NCBI GenBank assembly: GCA_910577115.1
Contig: CAJTMC010000041.1
Span: 1-33,360, forward strand
Source of the DNA: an uncultured Lachnospiraceae bacterium
Lineage (GTDB): Bacteria; Bacillota; Clostridia; Lachnospirales; Lachnospiraceae
Reading direction: 5' to 3'
Length of the DNA: 33,360 nt
Position numbers and translations under genes: made by a program. Within the stretch, counting starts at the first letter, position 1, and the number at the start of each line of letters is the position of its first letter. The notes under the pieces were generated by a model, which saw only the letters and a list, made by a program, of their open reading frames with translations, was not told the DNA's origin and searched no databases. Below are positions 14,913 to 22,078 of this stretch, one piece after another.

Positions 14913-15473
14913 ATGGCAGAAACAACTAACAGACCACAAACAACCGGAATCCTTTTAAACAAAGCTGGAAAAGGCAGTTATCATAATCAGGATGCGGTTA
15001 ATAAATTAATCAAATATATTGCCCGCGAAAACGGGACTACTAAAGACGATTTAATCTGTTGCGGGACATTTGGCGCAACAGATTTCACAGATATTGATAC
15101 AACTGTCAAGCAATTTGAATGCGTCCAACTGCTACATAAACGCAAGGGCAATTTCGGTCGATATATTGACCATGAAATCTTTTCGTTTTCCGAAGAAACC
15201 CAAACCGCCATATGCCAAAACAATATTTCCGTCGAAAATCTTGCACGAAAAATGGCTCAGGATTTTTACAATGACGGATTTCAGGTATATTATGGCGTAC
15301 ATAAACAAGATGATAGTGAAAAACATCTCCATGTGCATTTTGCGGTTAATACCGTAAACTTCCGGACAGGAAAAAAGAGACATGAAAACATGGGTGATAC
15401 CAAAAAGCGTCAAGACAGGCTAAAGCGGATTGTACTGGAGGAAGTAAACAATGGGGAAAACTGTAAAAAATAA
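14913..15473 (+). CDS. Relaxase/mobilisation nuclease, N-terminal domain only
   Basis: 186 aa, ATG at 14913 after GGGAG. It carries the metal-binding histidine motif of mobilisation relaxases, KHLHVHFAVNTVNFRTGKK near residue 145, preceded by GFQVYYGVHKQDDSE. This fits the MobA/VirD2-type nuclease fold, which nicks at oriT. Typical relaxases are 300-600 aa with C-terminal helicase or DNA-binding parts; here the gene ends just after the nuclease motif, so it is either a truncated relic or a minimal domain protein. The presumed catalytic Tyr would be N-terminal (for example Tyr23 or Tyr35) but cannot be fixed by eye. No coupling protein is nearby. Confidence 0.75.
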   Translation: MAETTNRPQTTGILLNKAGKGSYHNQDAVNKLIKYIARENGTTKDDLICCGTFGATDFTDIDTTVKQFECVQLLHKRKGNFGRYIDHEIFSFSEETQTAICQNNISVENLARKMAQDFYNDGFQVYYGVHKQDDSEKHLHVHFAVNTVNFRTGKKRHENMGDTKKRQDRLKRIVLEEVNNGENCKK

Positions 15474-15485
15474 GAGGTTGATATG

Positions 15486-15507
15486 GCAGTGAGCCGAAGC
15501 CCACTGC
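15486..15507 (-). terminator. UUCG hairpin after radC
   Basis: In the minus RNA a 9-bp stem (GCAGTGGGC with GCTCACTGC, one G-U) closes a UUCG tetraloop, about 78 nt beyond the radC stop. A sister hairpin at 16159-16180 keeps loop and pairing with changed bases. It is probably a terminator, though the tail is only moderately T-rich. Confidence 0.6.
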
Positions 15508-15584
15508 TCTGATAAATCAGCACTTTTCCCTATGCCGCATATACCCATTTGAATAACTATCTGCAAATTACTCTCGCATGAAAC

Positions 15585-16052
15585 CTATAGCAGCCCCAGC
15601 TTATGGAAACTCGTAAATCCCATGCTGCTAACTATGATATGGTCTAGCAGCGGTATCCCTATCAGCTCTCCGGCATCACGTATTTGAACAGTTAGTTGAC
15701 TGTCCTGACGGGAAGGTGTCGTATCCCCTGACGGGTGCGTATGGACAAGTACCACACAGGATGCGCCTGTATAAACGGCTCTCATAAAAATGCCTCTTGC
15801 ATCAAGCAGGCAGGCGTTTCCTGTGCCATGTCCTATCTCAAATACCCCGAGTACCTTCATTTTGCCGTTAAATGCTATTAAATAGGCAAATTCATCCGCC
15901 ATCTCGTCTACGTGGAATAGTTCCTTTACCATTTCAGCTATCTGTGACGGTTCGGAAAGGTACTCTCCTTTATAAGACAGGCTTTCCTTCAACCTTAAGC
16001 TACAATGCTTTGTGTCTCTGTCTAAAACTAAATCATATGTATTAATATTCAT
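15585..16052 (-). CDS. radC: RadC-family JAB/MPN domain protein
   Basis: 155 aa with the metalloprotease-like JAMM signature HTHPSGDTTPSRQD near residue 105, preceded by RAVYTGASCVVLVHTHPS and followed by ELIGIPLLDHIIVS, all standard for the RadC domain. It lacks the N-terminal helix-hairpin-helix part of chromosomal RadC (about 220 aa), as is usual for plasmid, phage and island copies. ATG at 16052 follows GGAGTGGTAACTAT. The RadC domain's function is not settled; it has been linked to recombination but is dispensable for repair in model bacteria. It stands as a single-gene unit between two UUCG hairpins. Confidence 0.88.
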   Translation of the reverse strand: MNINTYDLVLDRDTKHCSLRLKESLSYKGEYLSEPSQIAEMVKELFHVDEMADEFAYLIAFNGKMKVLGVFEIGHGTGNACLLDARGIFMRAVYTGASCVVLVHTHPSGDTTPSRQDSQLTVQIRDAGELIGIPLLDHIIVSSMGFTSFHKLGLL

Positions 16053-16158
16053 ATAGTTACCACTCCTTTGAAAAATTATCTTTTATATAAGGAACCATCA
16101 TGTGCTTTATGTATTCTTGTTTTTGTATTTCTTCCCCCCTCTATAAACGACAATAAGA

Positions 16159-16180
16159 GCAGTGAACCGAAATCCACTGC
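16159..16180 (-). terminator. UUCG hairpin between toxin-antitoxin pair and radC
   Basis: GCAGTGGAT with GTTCACTGC around a UUCG loop in the minus RNA, with G-U pairs, followed by TCTTATTG. Same design as the hairpin at 15486-15507. Part of its sequence recurs, broken, at 16973-16980 next to the ATPase gene, showing that it originally followed a DUF4143 gene. Confidence 0.6.
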
Positions 16181-16235
16181 CCTTAACATATGTCTTTTAT
16201 TCCAGCTTAAAGTTCCAAACTGCCTACTTTCAAGA
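16173..16235. repeat. Relic of a DUF4143 gene 3' end (direct repeat, copy 1)
   Basis: Matches 16973-17035 at an offset of exactly 800 bp. It contains the last codons of a DUF4143 gene in frame on the minus strand (LKVGSLEL, stop at 16207-16209, against LKENSLEL at the intact gene) and the region after it. The identity is imperfect, so the duplication is not recent or came from a different homologue. The toxin-antitoxin pair lies between the two copies. Confidence 0.75.
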
Positions 16236-16243
16236 AATTTTTC

Positions 16244-16576
16244 TTAGTCATTATTTGAATTTATAATGCCTGCCACATCTTGTCCTTCATAAAAAATGCG
16301 GATAACTGTAACAGTGCATGAGCCTGTATCAACTGTATAATAAATAACATAATTATCAACAGGAACCTTGTGCATTTTCATACTCTGCCATGGCTCCCAA
16401 TGAACAAGCGAATAGCGCATAGGCATAAAATCAAGTGAGCGTATTTCCTTTTTGATACGGCTTACTTGTCTTAAAGCTGTACTTGGGACACCAAGCTCAT
16501 ACGCAATATAAGAATAAATTTTTCTTAAATCATCTAATGCTTCAGAAGAATAAATTACCGCATATGCTTCACTCAT
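16244..16576 (-). CDS. RelE/ParE-family toxin
   Basis: 110 aa. The fold pattern is that of the RelE/ParE superfamily: AYAVIYSSEALDDLRKIYSY at the N-terminus, a central MPMRYSLVHWEP, then VPVDNYVIYYTVD and the closing VTVIRIFYEGQDV. Members either cleave mRNA at the ribosome or poison gyrase; by eye it is closer to ParE/RelE-like plasmid toxins, but the target cannot be told. It overlaps the antitoxin gene by ATGA (16573-16576), indicating coupled translation. Confidence 0.85.
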   Translation of the reverse strand: MSEAYAVIYSSEALDDLRKIYSYIAYELGVPSTALRQVSRIKKEIRSLDFMPMRYSLVHWEPWQSMKMHKVPVDNYVIYYTVDTGSCTVTVIRIFYEGQDVAGIINSNND

Positions 16577-16878
16577 ATCCCAAACTCCCTAGCAAGTTCT
16601 GCGTCAACCTCATCTGCGGTGTATGTCCTGCATGTTTTCAAAGACTCTACTCCTTTAGCAAGTTCTGCATCTATTTCGGCACGACTCATTCCACCAATAG
16701 CAGTTGGTTTTGCAGATGGAAGATGGAGGTCAAGAGGCATTCCCTTTGTAAGAACAATTTGACTGTATAGCATTTGAATTGCACTTGAGGGAGAAATGCC
16801 AAGCTGTCCAAGAATATTTTCAGCACTTTCTTTTAATTTTGTATCAATGCGAGCATAAACTGCTGTTGTATTTGCCAT
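16573..16878 (-). CDS. RelB/DinJ-family antitoxin
   Basis: 101 aa. The N-terminus is a ribbon-helix-helix DNA-binding domain (YARIDTKLKESAENILGQLG, then ISPSSAIQMLYSQIVLTKGM with PLDLHLP), typical of RelB/DinJ. The C-terminal half (MSRAEIDAELAKGVESL, EVDAELAREFGI) would wrap the toxin. ATG at 16878 follows AAAGGAG. It presumably represses its own promoter through the repeats at 16917-16942. Confidence 0.88.
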   Translation of the reverse strand: MANTTAVYARIDTKLKESAENILGQLGISPSSAIQMLYSQIVLTKGMPLDLHLPSAKPTAIGGMSRAEIDAELAKGVESLKTCRTYTADEVDAELAREFGI

Positions 16879-16901
16879 AATATCACACTCCTTTTGTAAT
16901 G

Positions 16902-16930
16902 ATTATACACTTTTATGCTTGCAAACGCAA
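16902..16930 (-). promoter_or_regulatory. Promoter of the toxin-antitoxin operon
   Basis: On the minus strand TTGCGT (16925-16930), 17-bp spacer, TATAAT (16902-16907), 23 nt before the antitoxin start. A consensus -10 with a fair -35. Confidence 0.7.
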
Positions 16931-16942
16931 GAATACGCAAGC
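16917..16942. promoter_or_regulatory. Operator repeats of the toxin-antitoxin operon
   Basis: GCTTGC (16917-16922) is inverted as GCAAGC (16937-16942), and ACGCAAG is directly repeated one helical turn apart (16925 and 16935). The repeats cover the -35 box, where a ribbon-helix-helix antitoxin would bind for autorepression. Confidence 0.55.
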
Positions 16943-16972
16943 AAATGTCAAATTCTTTATTCAATTATAAAG

Positions 16973-17035
16973 CCCACTACCCTTATCACCTTTCTTTTAT
17001 TCCAGCTTAAAGCTCCAAACTATTTTCTTTCAAGA
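16973..17035. repeat. DUF4143 gene 3' end (direct repeat, copy 2)
   Basis: The 3' end of the intact ATPase gene and its trailer; copy 1 is at 16173-16235. Past 16970 the copies stop matching: the terminator hairpin that is complete in copy 1 is cut in the middle here (AGTGGGCTT then TATAATTG on the minus strand). This marks one edge of the inserted toxin-antitoxin segment. Confidence 0.75.
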
Positions 17036-18260
17036 GAAAATCGTAGATACTCATTGTTGTAATGCCAACCTCATCCCTAGTAACATTAACGACATCCTTC
17101 ACAATAATAATCTTCTTAAAAGAATCATTTACCTGAATAAGAGAAGCCTTTTCCTGACGCTGTTTTTCTTCTGTTGGCATATGGAACGCTGATTGGATGT
17201 AATAACGCTTACTTCCTAAATTTGCTACAAAGTCAATCTCCAACTGCGTTCTTTTGGCTTTTCCATCTTTGTTTATGCCTCTCTTTTCCACAACTCCTAC
17301 ATCTACGGAATAGCCTCTGTTGCGCAGTTCATTGTATATGATATTCTCCATAATATGTGTCTCTTCAATCTGCCGGAATCCTAATCGGGCATTCCTTAAT
17401 CCCACATCCTCAAAATAATATTTTACGGGTGTCCCAATATATTTCCTGCCTTTCACGTTGTATCGGTTTGCCTTGTTAATAACAAACGCATCTTCCAAAT
17501 ACTCTATATACTGCCTAATTGTATTTGCACTGATATTTGACTGTATTACGCTTTGAAAGGCTGCCTCAATTTTGGGTACATTGGTAAGGGAGCCAATCGC
17601 AGATGCTAAAACGTTCACTAAATCTTCCAGTTCCTGTGACTTCTCTATATGGTGGCGCTCAATAATATCCGTTAAATATGTTTCATCAAACAGCTTCGTT
17701 AAATACTGAATCTTCTGCTCTTCCGTTTTCATTGTCACAGTAAAAGGCAGTCCCCCATAAATCATATATTCCGCCCAGCCATGATACATGTCCCCTTCAT
17801 AGGCTTGCATAAATTCTTTAAAAGTCAGCGGATAGACATGAACCTCATCACCTCTCCCCCGAAATTCCGTAATAACATCTTTTGACAAGAATTTTGAATT
17901 GCTGCCGATTACATAGATATCTGCATTATTTATATGAAGCAATGAGTTTAGCACCTCTTCAAATTCATTTAGCATCTGTACTTCATCCAACAGAACATAA
18001 TACTGCTGCTTATCTGTAATGCATGACTCAATATAATCCAATATTGCATCCGGATCTCGATATTTCTTGTTTTTTCTCTGATCCAGCTCAATCGAAATAA
18101 TATGTGATTCCGTAACCCCTTGCTCTACCAAATAATTTTTAAATATATTAAAAATTAAATAAGATTTTCCACATCTGCGAATGCCCGTTACTACTTTAAT
18201 CATTCCGTTATGCATTCTATTCCTTAAATCATTCAAATATTTATCTCTTTTAATATCCAT
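17007..18260 (-). CDS. AAA-type ATPase with DUF4143 domain
   Basis: 417 aa from ATG at 18260 (GGAGAACGGCA upstream; an upstream in-frame ATG at 18311 lacks a ribosome binding site). Walker A GIRRCGKS at 26-33, Walker B YYVLLDEVQML at about 87-97, sensor DIYVIGSNSKFLS, then the DUF4143 C-terminal part with a nuclease-like DFVANLGSKRYYIQ segment. This large family is common in gut bacteria and archaea; the role is poorly defined, with proposals including a mobile or toxin-like selfish gene. Full length and apparently intact. Relics of the 5' and 3' ends of a second copy flank it at 18879-18930 and 16173-16235. Confidence 0.9.
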   Translation of the reverse strand: MDIKRDKYLNDLRNRMHNGMIKVVTGIRRCGKSYLIFNIFKNYLVEQGVTESHIISIELDQRKNKKYRDPDAILDYIESCITDKQQYYVLLDEVQMLNEFEEVLNSLLHINNADIYVIGSNSKFLSKDVITEFRGRGDEVHVYPLTFKEFMQAYEGDMYHGWAEYMIYGGLPFTVTMKTEEQKIQYLTKLFDETYLTDIIERHHIEKSQELEDLVNVLASAIGSLTNVPKIEAAFQSVIQSNISANTIRQYIEYLEDAFVINKANRYNVKGRKYIGTPVKYYFEDVGLRNARLGFRQIEETHIMENIIYNELRNRGYSVDVGVVEKRGINKDGKAKRTQLEIDFVANLGSKRYYIQSAFHMPTEEKQRQEKASLIQVNDSFKKIIIVKDVVNVTRDEVGITTMSIYDFLLKENSLEL

Positions 18261-18367
18261 TGCCGTTCTCCTGTATTGAATATTTTTGACACATTTGACA
18301 TATTTATTCAAATCTACAATGTTTCAAATAAAAGCGCAAGGCATATTTTTATATGAAAACACAAAAA

Positions 18368-18409
18368 CGACATGTGTTATTCATTTTTTATCGTGAATAC
18401 AACATGTCG
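18368..18409 (-). terminator. Terminator hairpin
   Basis: A 16-nt imperfect inverted repeat (CGACATGT...ATTCA at 18368-18383 with 18394-18409), loop 10 nt, followed on the minus strand by TTTTTGTGTTTTC. It ends the transcript of the antitoxin/PIN relic genes before the ATPase gene. Confidence 0.65.
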
Positions 18410-18411
18410 CT

Positions 18412-18483
18412 TTATGCCTCATAAAATAAATCTTTTGATATAAGAAAATCAATATTTACATTTGTATCAGCTAATATTGTCAT
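18412..18483 (-). pseudogene. PIN-domain toxin, N-terminal relic
   Basis: ATG at 18483 begins MTILADTNVNIDFL, the first strand and catalytic Asp of a PIN domain, then SKDLFYEA and a stop: 23 aa against the usual ~130. It starts 2 nt after the stop of the upstream antitoxin-like gene and has GAGGAGG in that gene's end, so it is the decayed toxin half of a toxin-antitoxin pair. Confidence 0.6.
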
Positions 18484-18484
18484 A

Positions 18485-18871
18485 TCATTCTGCCCGCGCC
18501 TCCTCCAGTTCCTTATCAGGAACAAAATCATCAGATAAATAACACCTGATTTCTGTACGTGCAGCATCCAGTCTATGAAATGCACGAATTTTTTCATCCT
18601 CATTTCCATACTGATTCAAATAAGCCGTTGCTTCTTCCAAAGAGCAACCAACTTCCTCCTGAATCCTTTTCAAAATCGCAGCATCATCAAGTCCATGTTC
18701 TCGACCTATCTCAATAATCATCTTTGTCATACCTTGACACATTCCCAAACGTATTAGCCTCTCAGATTCTGTTTCAATTATTGTTCCACCCATGATATTT
18801 ACCAGCCTCTCTTCGTTCTTATTTCCATTTGTTATATGCGTAATGATAGTGTTAACAAATCCTTTAGCCAT
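18485..18871 (-). CDS. Chimeric Rpn-tail / antitoxin-like protein
   Basis: An open frame of 128 aa. The middle, ERLIRLGMCQGMTKMIIEIG, then AAILKRIQEEVGCSLEEATAYL, is like the helical tail of Rpn-family nucleases (compare MIESGKELGVDRNSMLEKVA at 23217). The end, AFHRLDAARTEIRCYLSDDF followed by VPDKELEEARAE, looks like an antitoxin for the PIN relic immediately downstream. The first residues read from a junction with an ATPase relic and have no ribosome binding site, so the true start is uncertain (internal ATGs at MGGTIIETE or later). Either a fused remnant or an antitoxin with a borrowed N-terminus; function uncertain. Confidence 0.45.
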   Translation of the reverse strand: MAKGFVNTIITHITNGNKNEERLVNIMGGTIIETESERLIRLGMCQGMTKMIIEIGREHGLDDAAILKRIQEEVGCSLEEATAYLNQYGNEDEKIRAFHRLDAARTEIRCYLSDDFVPDKELEEARAE

Positions 18872-18878
18872 ATAACAT

Positions 18879-18930
18879 TAAATCATTCAAAAATTTACCT
18901 CTTTTAATAACCATTACAGCTCTCCTGCCC
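18879..18930 (-). pseudogene. Relic of a DUF4143 gene 5' end
   Basis: The minus strand reads GGAGAGCTGTA then ATG and MVIKRGKFLNDL, matching the ribosome binding site and start of the intact ATPase gene (GGAGAACGGCA, MDIKRDKYLNDL). Similarity continues upstream into the 5' flank and stops after 12 codons, where the 128-aa frame takes over. Confidence 0.7.
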
Positions 18931-19126
18931 CAATTACCAAAATATTTTTCTAAGATAACACCCGTATATTTATATATTTTTTCACAAAATATTGTTATAT
19001 ACTTTAATAATCGTTTCACTAACGGCTAAGCTAATAACCCCCATACCGTAACTGGTACAGGGATTATATTACTTTCCGAAAAACGTTCATTATAAACCTC
19101 TAACATCATGCTATACTAATAAAAAT
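18931..19126. other. Intergenic region, nothing recognised
   Basis: About 200 bp of AT-rich sequence between the ATPase relic and the frameshifted VapC gene. The part next to the relic is the remaining 5' flank of the lost ATPase gene (similarity to 18261-18300). No gene, RNA or clear hairpin was seen in the rest. Confidence 0.5.
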
Positions 19127-19536
19127 TTAGTTTATTATTCCTACAAGCTCGTCTGGACTGTAAACCTTTGTTTTCGCTGTTTTAAAGTCCTTAATGTTAC
19201 ACGTTATCAAGCAATCTGCATGTACTTTTCTCGCACATTCATCTTGTAGACAATCCTCAAAATCTTTAAATTGTACATTGTCTATTGCTTCTAAAACCTG
19301 TTCATGTGAGGCGCCTACAACTGTTAATATACTGCAAATGTCTCTCAACCACATTCTCTTTCCCTCATCCGGAATACGTAAGGAATACCATATAATAGAT
19401 AGTGAGTGAAAGGCGATATATCCGTCTATTTTCCCTGTGAGCATAAATCCATAACCCTCTTTGAGGATTCCCGAAATTTATCTTCACAGTCTGTAATATA
19501 ATTCAATATAACATTTGTGTCAATTAACGCAACCAT
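19127..19536 (-). pseudogene. VapC-like PIN-domain toxin, frameshifted
   Basis: ATG at 19536 gives MVALIDTNVILNYITDCEDK, with the first catalytic Asp, and continues to CSQGK and a stop at 19426. The following residues IDGYIAFHSLSIIWYSLR, then FKDFEDCLQDECARKVHADC and LITCNIKDF with the later acidic residues, are found in the next frame down to 19127. One A missing in the A-run at about 19428-19432 explains both. Restored length is about 135 aa, normal for a PIN toxin (Mg-dependent RNase). As given the toxin is dead, unless ribosomes slip on the A-run or the base is a sequencing error. It overlaps the antitoxin gene by 17 nt. Confidence 0.8.
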
Positions 19537-19786
19537 ACTTTTCTTCCATATTCTCCCTTCTGACTTGTTCATAGTCATAATCTTTTGGAAATGGATACTT
19601 CTGTTTCATTTCTTCCATGTGTAGAAATGCTTGTCTTTTTTCGGATAATGATTTCTCAGTCTCAAATATTTGCTCCGTTTTTTTCGTTACTACATTAAAT
19701 TGTCTTATCATATCAATAAAGAATCTAATACTATCATCATCCGGCAGTGAATCAATCATAGCATACGCTTCCTGTCGCAAAGTCAT
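19520..19786 (-). CDS. VapB-like antitoxin
   Basis: 88 aa; ATG at 19786 with GGAGGTAGGATAAT upstream. The sequence MTLRQEAYAMIDSLPDDDSI, FFIDMIRQFN, and a C-terminal KYPFPKDYDYEQVR with a MEEKYG end is typical of antitoxins paired with PIN toxins in Clostridia. It overlaps the toxin start, so the two were one operon. With the toxin frameshifted it may now be an orphan antitoxin. Confidence 0.75.
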   Translation of the reverse strand: MTLRQEAYAMIDSLPDDDSIRFFIDMIRQFNVVTKKTEQIFETEKSLSEKRQAFLHMEEMKQKYPFPKDYDYEQVRRENMEEKYGCVN

Positions 19787-19890
19787 ATTATCCTACCTCC
19801 CGTTACTGGCAAATTTTTATTATATTATAATATGCATTTTGCCAAAATACAATCCAATCCTTAATAGAAGAAAAACAGCCGCGAAACAAC

Positions 19891-21660
19891 TCATGTCTGG
19901 TCACACCTTTTTCTACTTTCCCTATTAATAACCAGCTCGTCCAAAACAAGCCCTCTGCAACCCTCAATCAGTGGCGGTTTCGAGGTACCGGAACCGTCAC
20001 TCATTCGTGGTAAAAAGTCATTGAGGTTGATTTTGAAGCGGATTACGATTTGGTCATCCGTTACGTCAATCCTGTCAATCAGCCTGTTCACCAGCACGCG
20101 CTGCGTCTCCCTTCCCGCCTCCTTAAAGACCTGCTGCCATGTGGGAATCTGTGTGCGCAGCTCCTCCCACTCTCCCACAGTGACTGCCATCTGCTGTAAC
20201 CGCTCTTTCTTTTCCTGTATCTGTGCCTCCTGCTCTTCCTTTTTTTCCTGCTGCCTGTGTATCACTGCGACAAGCTCCTCAAGCGATAACGCGTAAGCTC
20301 CTGTCATGGCTTCGGGAATGTGCTGCTCCATTGTCGTAATTCCTCGTACTGTTTTTTCCAGTTCTTTCTTTAAGCGTTTCAGCTCCGTTTCCTGCGCCTT
20401 TTTTTCCATACTTTGGTTCCGCTCTATTGTTTCAAAAACGTCTTCCTTTTCCTGTAAACGCCCGATATACTCCAACAGGCTGTCAAAGACGACCGTTTCC
20501 ACCATATCCGCGCGGTATTGCGTGAAACCCTGATGCAGCGCACCCTCCCTCGCCCTTTGGCAGCGGTATACAGGTGTTTTGCTTGCCCGTGTTTCTCCCG
20601 TGCCTTTTATTTTCCAATAGCTGTACTTTGTGCCGTTTGTCATCTTTCCCCCGCAATAGCCGCAGTGAATGACATCAATCAGAGACAGCATACCATCATT
20701 GCGCCGGATAATATTGGCTTCCTGATGTTCCAATGTTTTGATGTATTTATCTGCCCTGCTTTTGCGCTTCTCCTGTACTCTTTCCCACATTGCGCTGTCA
20801 ATAATCTGTATGTTTTCGTCAGGCTGGTTTGATATTATCCATTCATGGTCGCCCAATCTGCGGTATATCCCGTTTATCCGCTCGCGGCGTTTATATGCGA
20901 CGTGCCCTGCATAGACCGGATTGGTCAATATGCTTGTAATCGTTCCGCTCTTCCATACATCGTTTGGCGCCATTGTCTGATAGTAGCTATCCTCATTCAA
21001 GGTCTTTGCGATTTTCGCGGAACCGAACTCCTTGTTGAGCGACAAATCATAGATATGTTTTACCACCTCCGCCCGTTCCGGTACAACCACCAGTTTGTGT
21101 AACGCGCGCCCGTGCTTGCTGAGTTCCCCCGATAGAACCAGTTCATAGCCGTATGGGGCAGTGCCACCCATAAACCGCCCTTGCTGCACCAGTTTCTGCG
21201 CGGTATCCTTTACGCGCATGGCGGTATCTGAGCTGCTTTTCTGCGCATTCCCGAACCGCAGCGCGAGCATCATCTGTCCCATGATGTCATCGCCTGCGGG
21301 TGATATGCAGCCGTCTTTGACCGTATAAATGTCCACGCCGTAGCTTTTGAGCGTCATCACATACGCGCCGATTTCCCACATGCGCCTGCCAATACGGTCG
21401 TCCTTATAGGCAACGAGAATGTCATATTCCCTGTTCTTTGCATCTTCCATTGCCTCCTGTAGGACATCCCTGTCACTGACGGCGGTTTTGTATCCGCTCT
21501 TGCTGCCCTCGAAATATTCTTTTTTATCCAGCTTCCAGTCGCTTTGTTTTGCGACATATTCTGTTACAATGCGTCTTTGTACGGATAAATCGCCGTCCGC
21601 CTCTAGCTGCTGGTTTGAGCTGACACGCAGCAGCATACGGACTGTTTTTTTCTTTTGCAT
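19891..21660 (-). CDS. Large serine recombinase
   Basis: 589 aa; ATG at 21660 follows AGAGGATTTTA. N-terminal resolvase domain with LLRVSSNQQ (catalytic Ser14), then YDILVAYKDDRIGRRMWEIG. The Recombinase domain begins near KLVQQGRFMGGTAPYGYELV. A zinc-ribbon follows with CGYCGGKM; the second half has RCQRAREGALH where a second Cys is usual, so the ligand set may be Cys3-His. Then a long coiled coil (about 430-510) and a short DNA-binding end. It integrates and excises elements at specific att sites without cofactors, often with a directionality factor. It is normally at an element end; the stop is 105 nt from the VapB gene, so an attachment site may lie in 19790-19890. Confidence 0.92.
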   Translation of the reverse strand: MQKKKTVRMLLRVSSNQQLEADGDLSVQRRIVTEYVAKQSDWKLDKKEYFEGSKSGYKTAVSDRDVLQEAMEDAKNREYDILVAYKDDRIGRRMWEIGAYVMTLKSYGVDIYTVKDGCISPAGDDIMGQMMLALRFGNAQKSSSDTAMRVKDTAQKLVQQGRFMGGTAPYGYELVLSGELSKHGRALHKLVVVPERAEVVKHIYDLSLNKEFGSAKIAKTLNEDSYYQTMAPNDVWKSGTITSILTNPVYAGHVAYKRRERINGIYRRLGDHEWIISNQPDENIQIIDSAMWERVQEKRKSRADKYIKTLEHQEANIIRRNDGMLSLIDVIHCGYCGGKMTNGTKYSYWKIKGTGETRASKTPVYRCQRAREGALHQGFTQYRADMVETVVFDSLLEYIGRLQEKEDVFETIERNQSMEKKAQETELKRLKKELEKTVRGITTMEQHIPEAMTGAYALSLEELVAVIHRQQEKKEEQEAQIQEKKERLQQMAVTVGEWEELRTQIPTWQQVFKEAGRETQRVLVNRLIDRIDVTDDQIVIRFKINLNDFLPRMSDGSGTSKPPLIEGCRGLVLDELVINRESRKRCDQT

Positions 21661-21703
21661 TAAAATCCTCTCCCTTCTATTTTATATATTCGTGTATTCC
21701 TTT

Positions 21704-21952
21704 TTATGCGCCATACATTACTGCACTGTTTCGTACCTGCTCGCGCAGCGCGCATGTCAGGATTGATTTTACTTCTTCCTGCGCCTGCATGGTATCCTGC
21801 GGTTCGTCGGGGAACTGCAGGATAAGGCGGATTTTTTTGCTGCCATAGTCCACGTCCTGTTTTAGTTCTTTCATATGTCTTTCCTTATTAAGCCCTTTTA
21901 CTTTCATCATATTGGATGAGGGCTTGTTACATTCGATATTTTTCATGTTCAT
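21704..21952 (-). CDS. Small recombinase-associated protein (TnpW-like?)
   Basis: 82 aa; ATG at 21952 with AAAGGAGG 6 nt upstream. The N-terminus is basic and low-complexity (ECNKPSSNMMKVKGLNKE); the second half, VDYGSKKIRLILQFPDEPQD, then AQEEVKSILTCALREQV, resembles the small protein that accompanies transposon serine recombinases in Clostridia (TnpW type: short strand-strand-helix with a Ser/Thr-Glu-(Thr/Ser)-xx-(Glu/Asp) turn). It ends 43 nt before the recombinase and is presumably co-expressed. The TnpW link is tentative. Confidence 0.65.
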   Translation of the reverse strand: MNMKNIECNKPSSNMMKVKGLNKERHMKELKQDVDYGSKKIRLILQFPDEPQDTMQAQEEVKSILTCALREQVRNSAVMYGA

Positions 21953-22003
21953 TTGCGCCTCCTTTTAGGTTTACATAAATTTTGATATTTTTGCATAATA
22001 AAA

Positions 22004-22025
22004 GAGAGCTGTCTTTCAAGCTCTC
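22004..22025 (-). terminator. Terminator between the 100-aa gene and the recombinase unit
   Basis: GAGAGCT (22004-22010) pairs with AGCTCTC (22019-22025), 8-nt loop; the minus-strand transcript continues TTTTATTATG. It would isolate the small-gene operon (22686 to 22146) from the recombinase unit. Confidence 0.65.
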
Positions 22026-22078
22026 CCTGTCTGTTTATCCGTTACTTTATTTTTTCTATGTCCTGTTCATGTCCTTCA

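Noticed and set aside
15486..17035. A true integron or gene-cassette array.
   Set aside because: No integron integrase, and the hairpins lack recognisable attC core sites; terminators and duplicated gene ends explain the repeats more simply.
18412..18609. A 65-codon frame containing the PIN start MTILADTN.
   Set aside because: Its first part is a shifted reading of the antitoxin-like gene; only the last 23 codons from ATG 18483 are meaningful.
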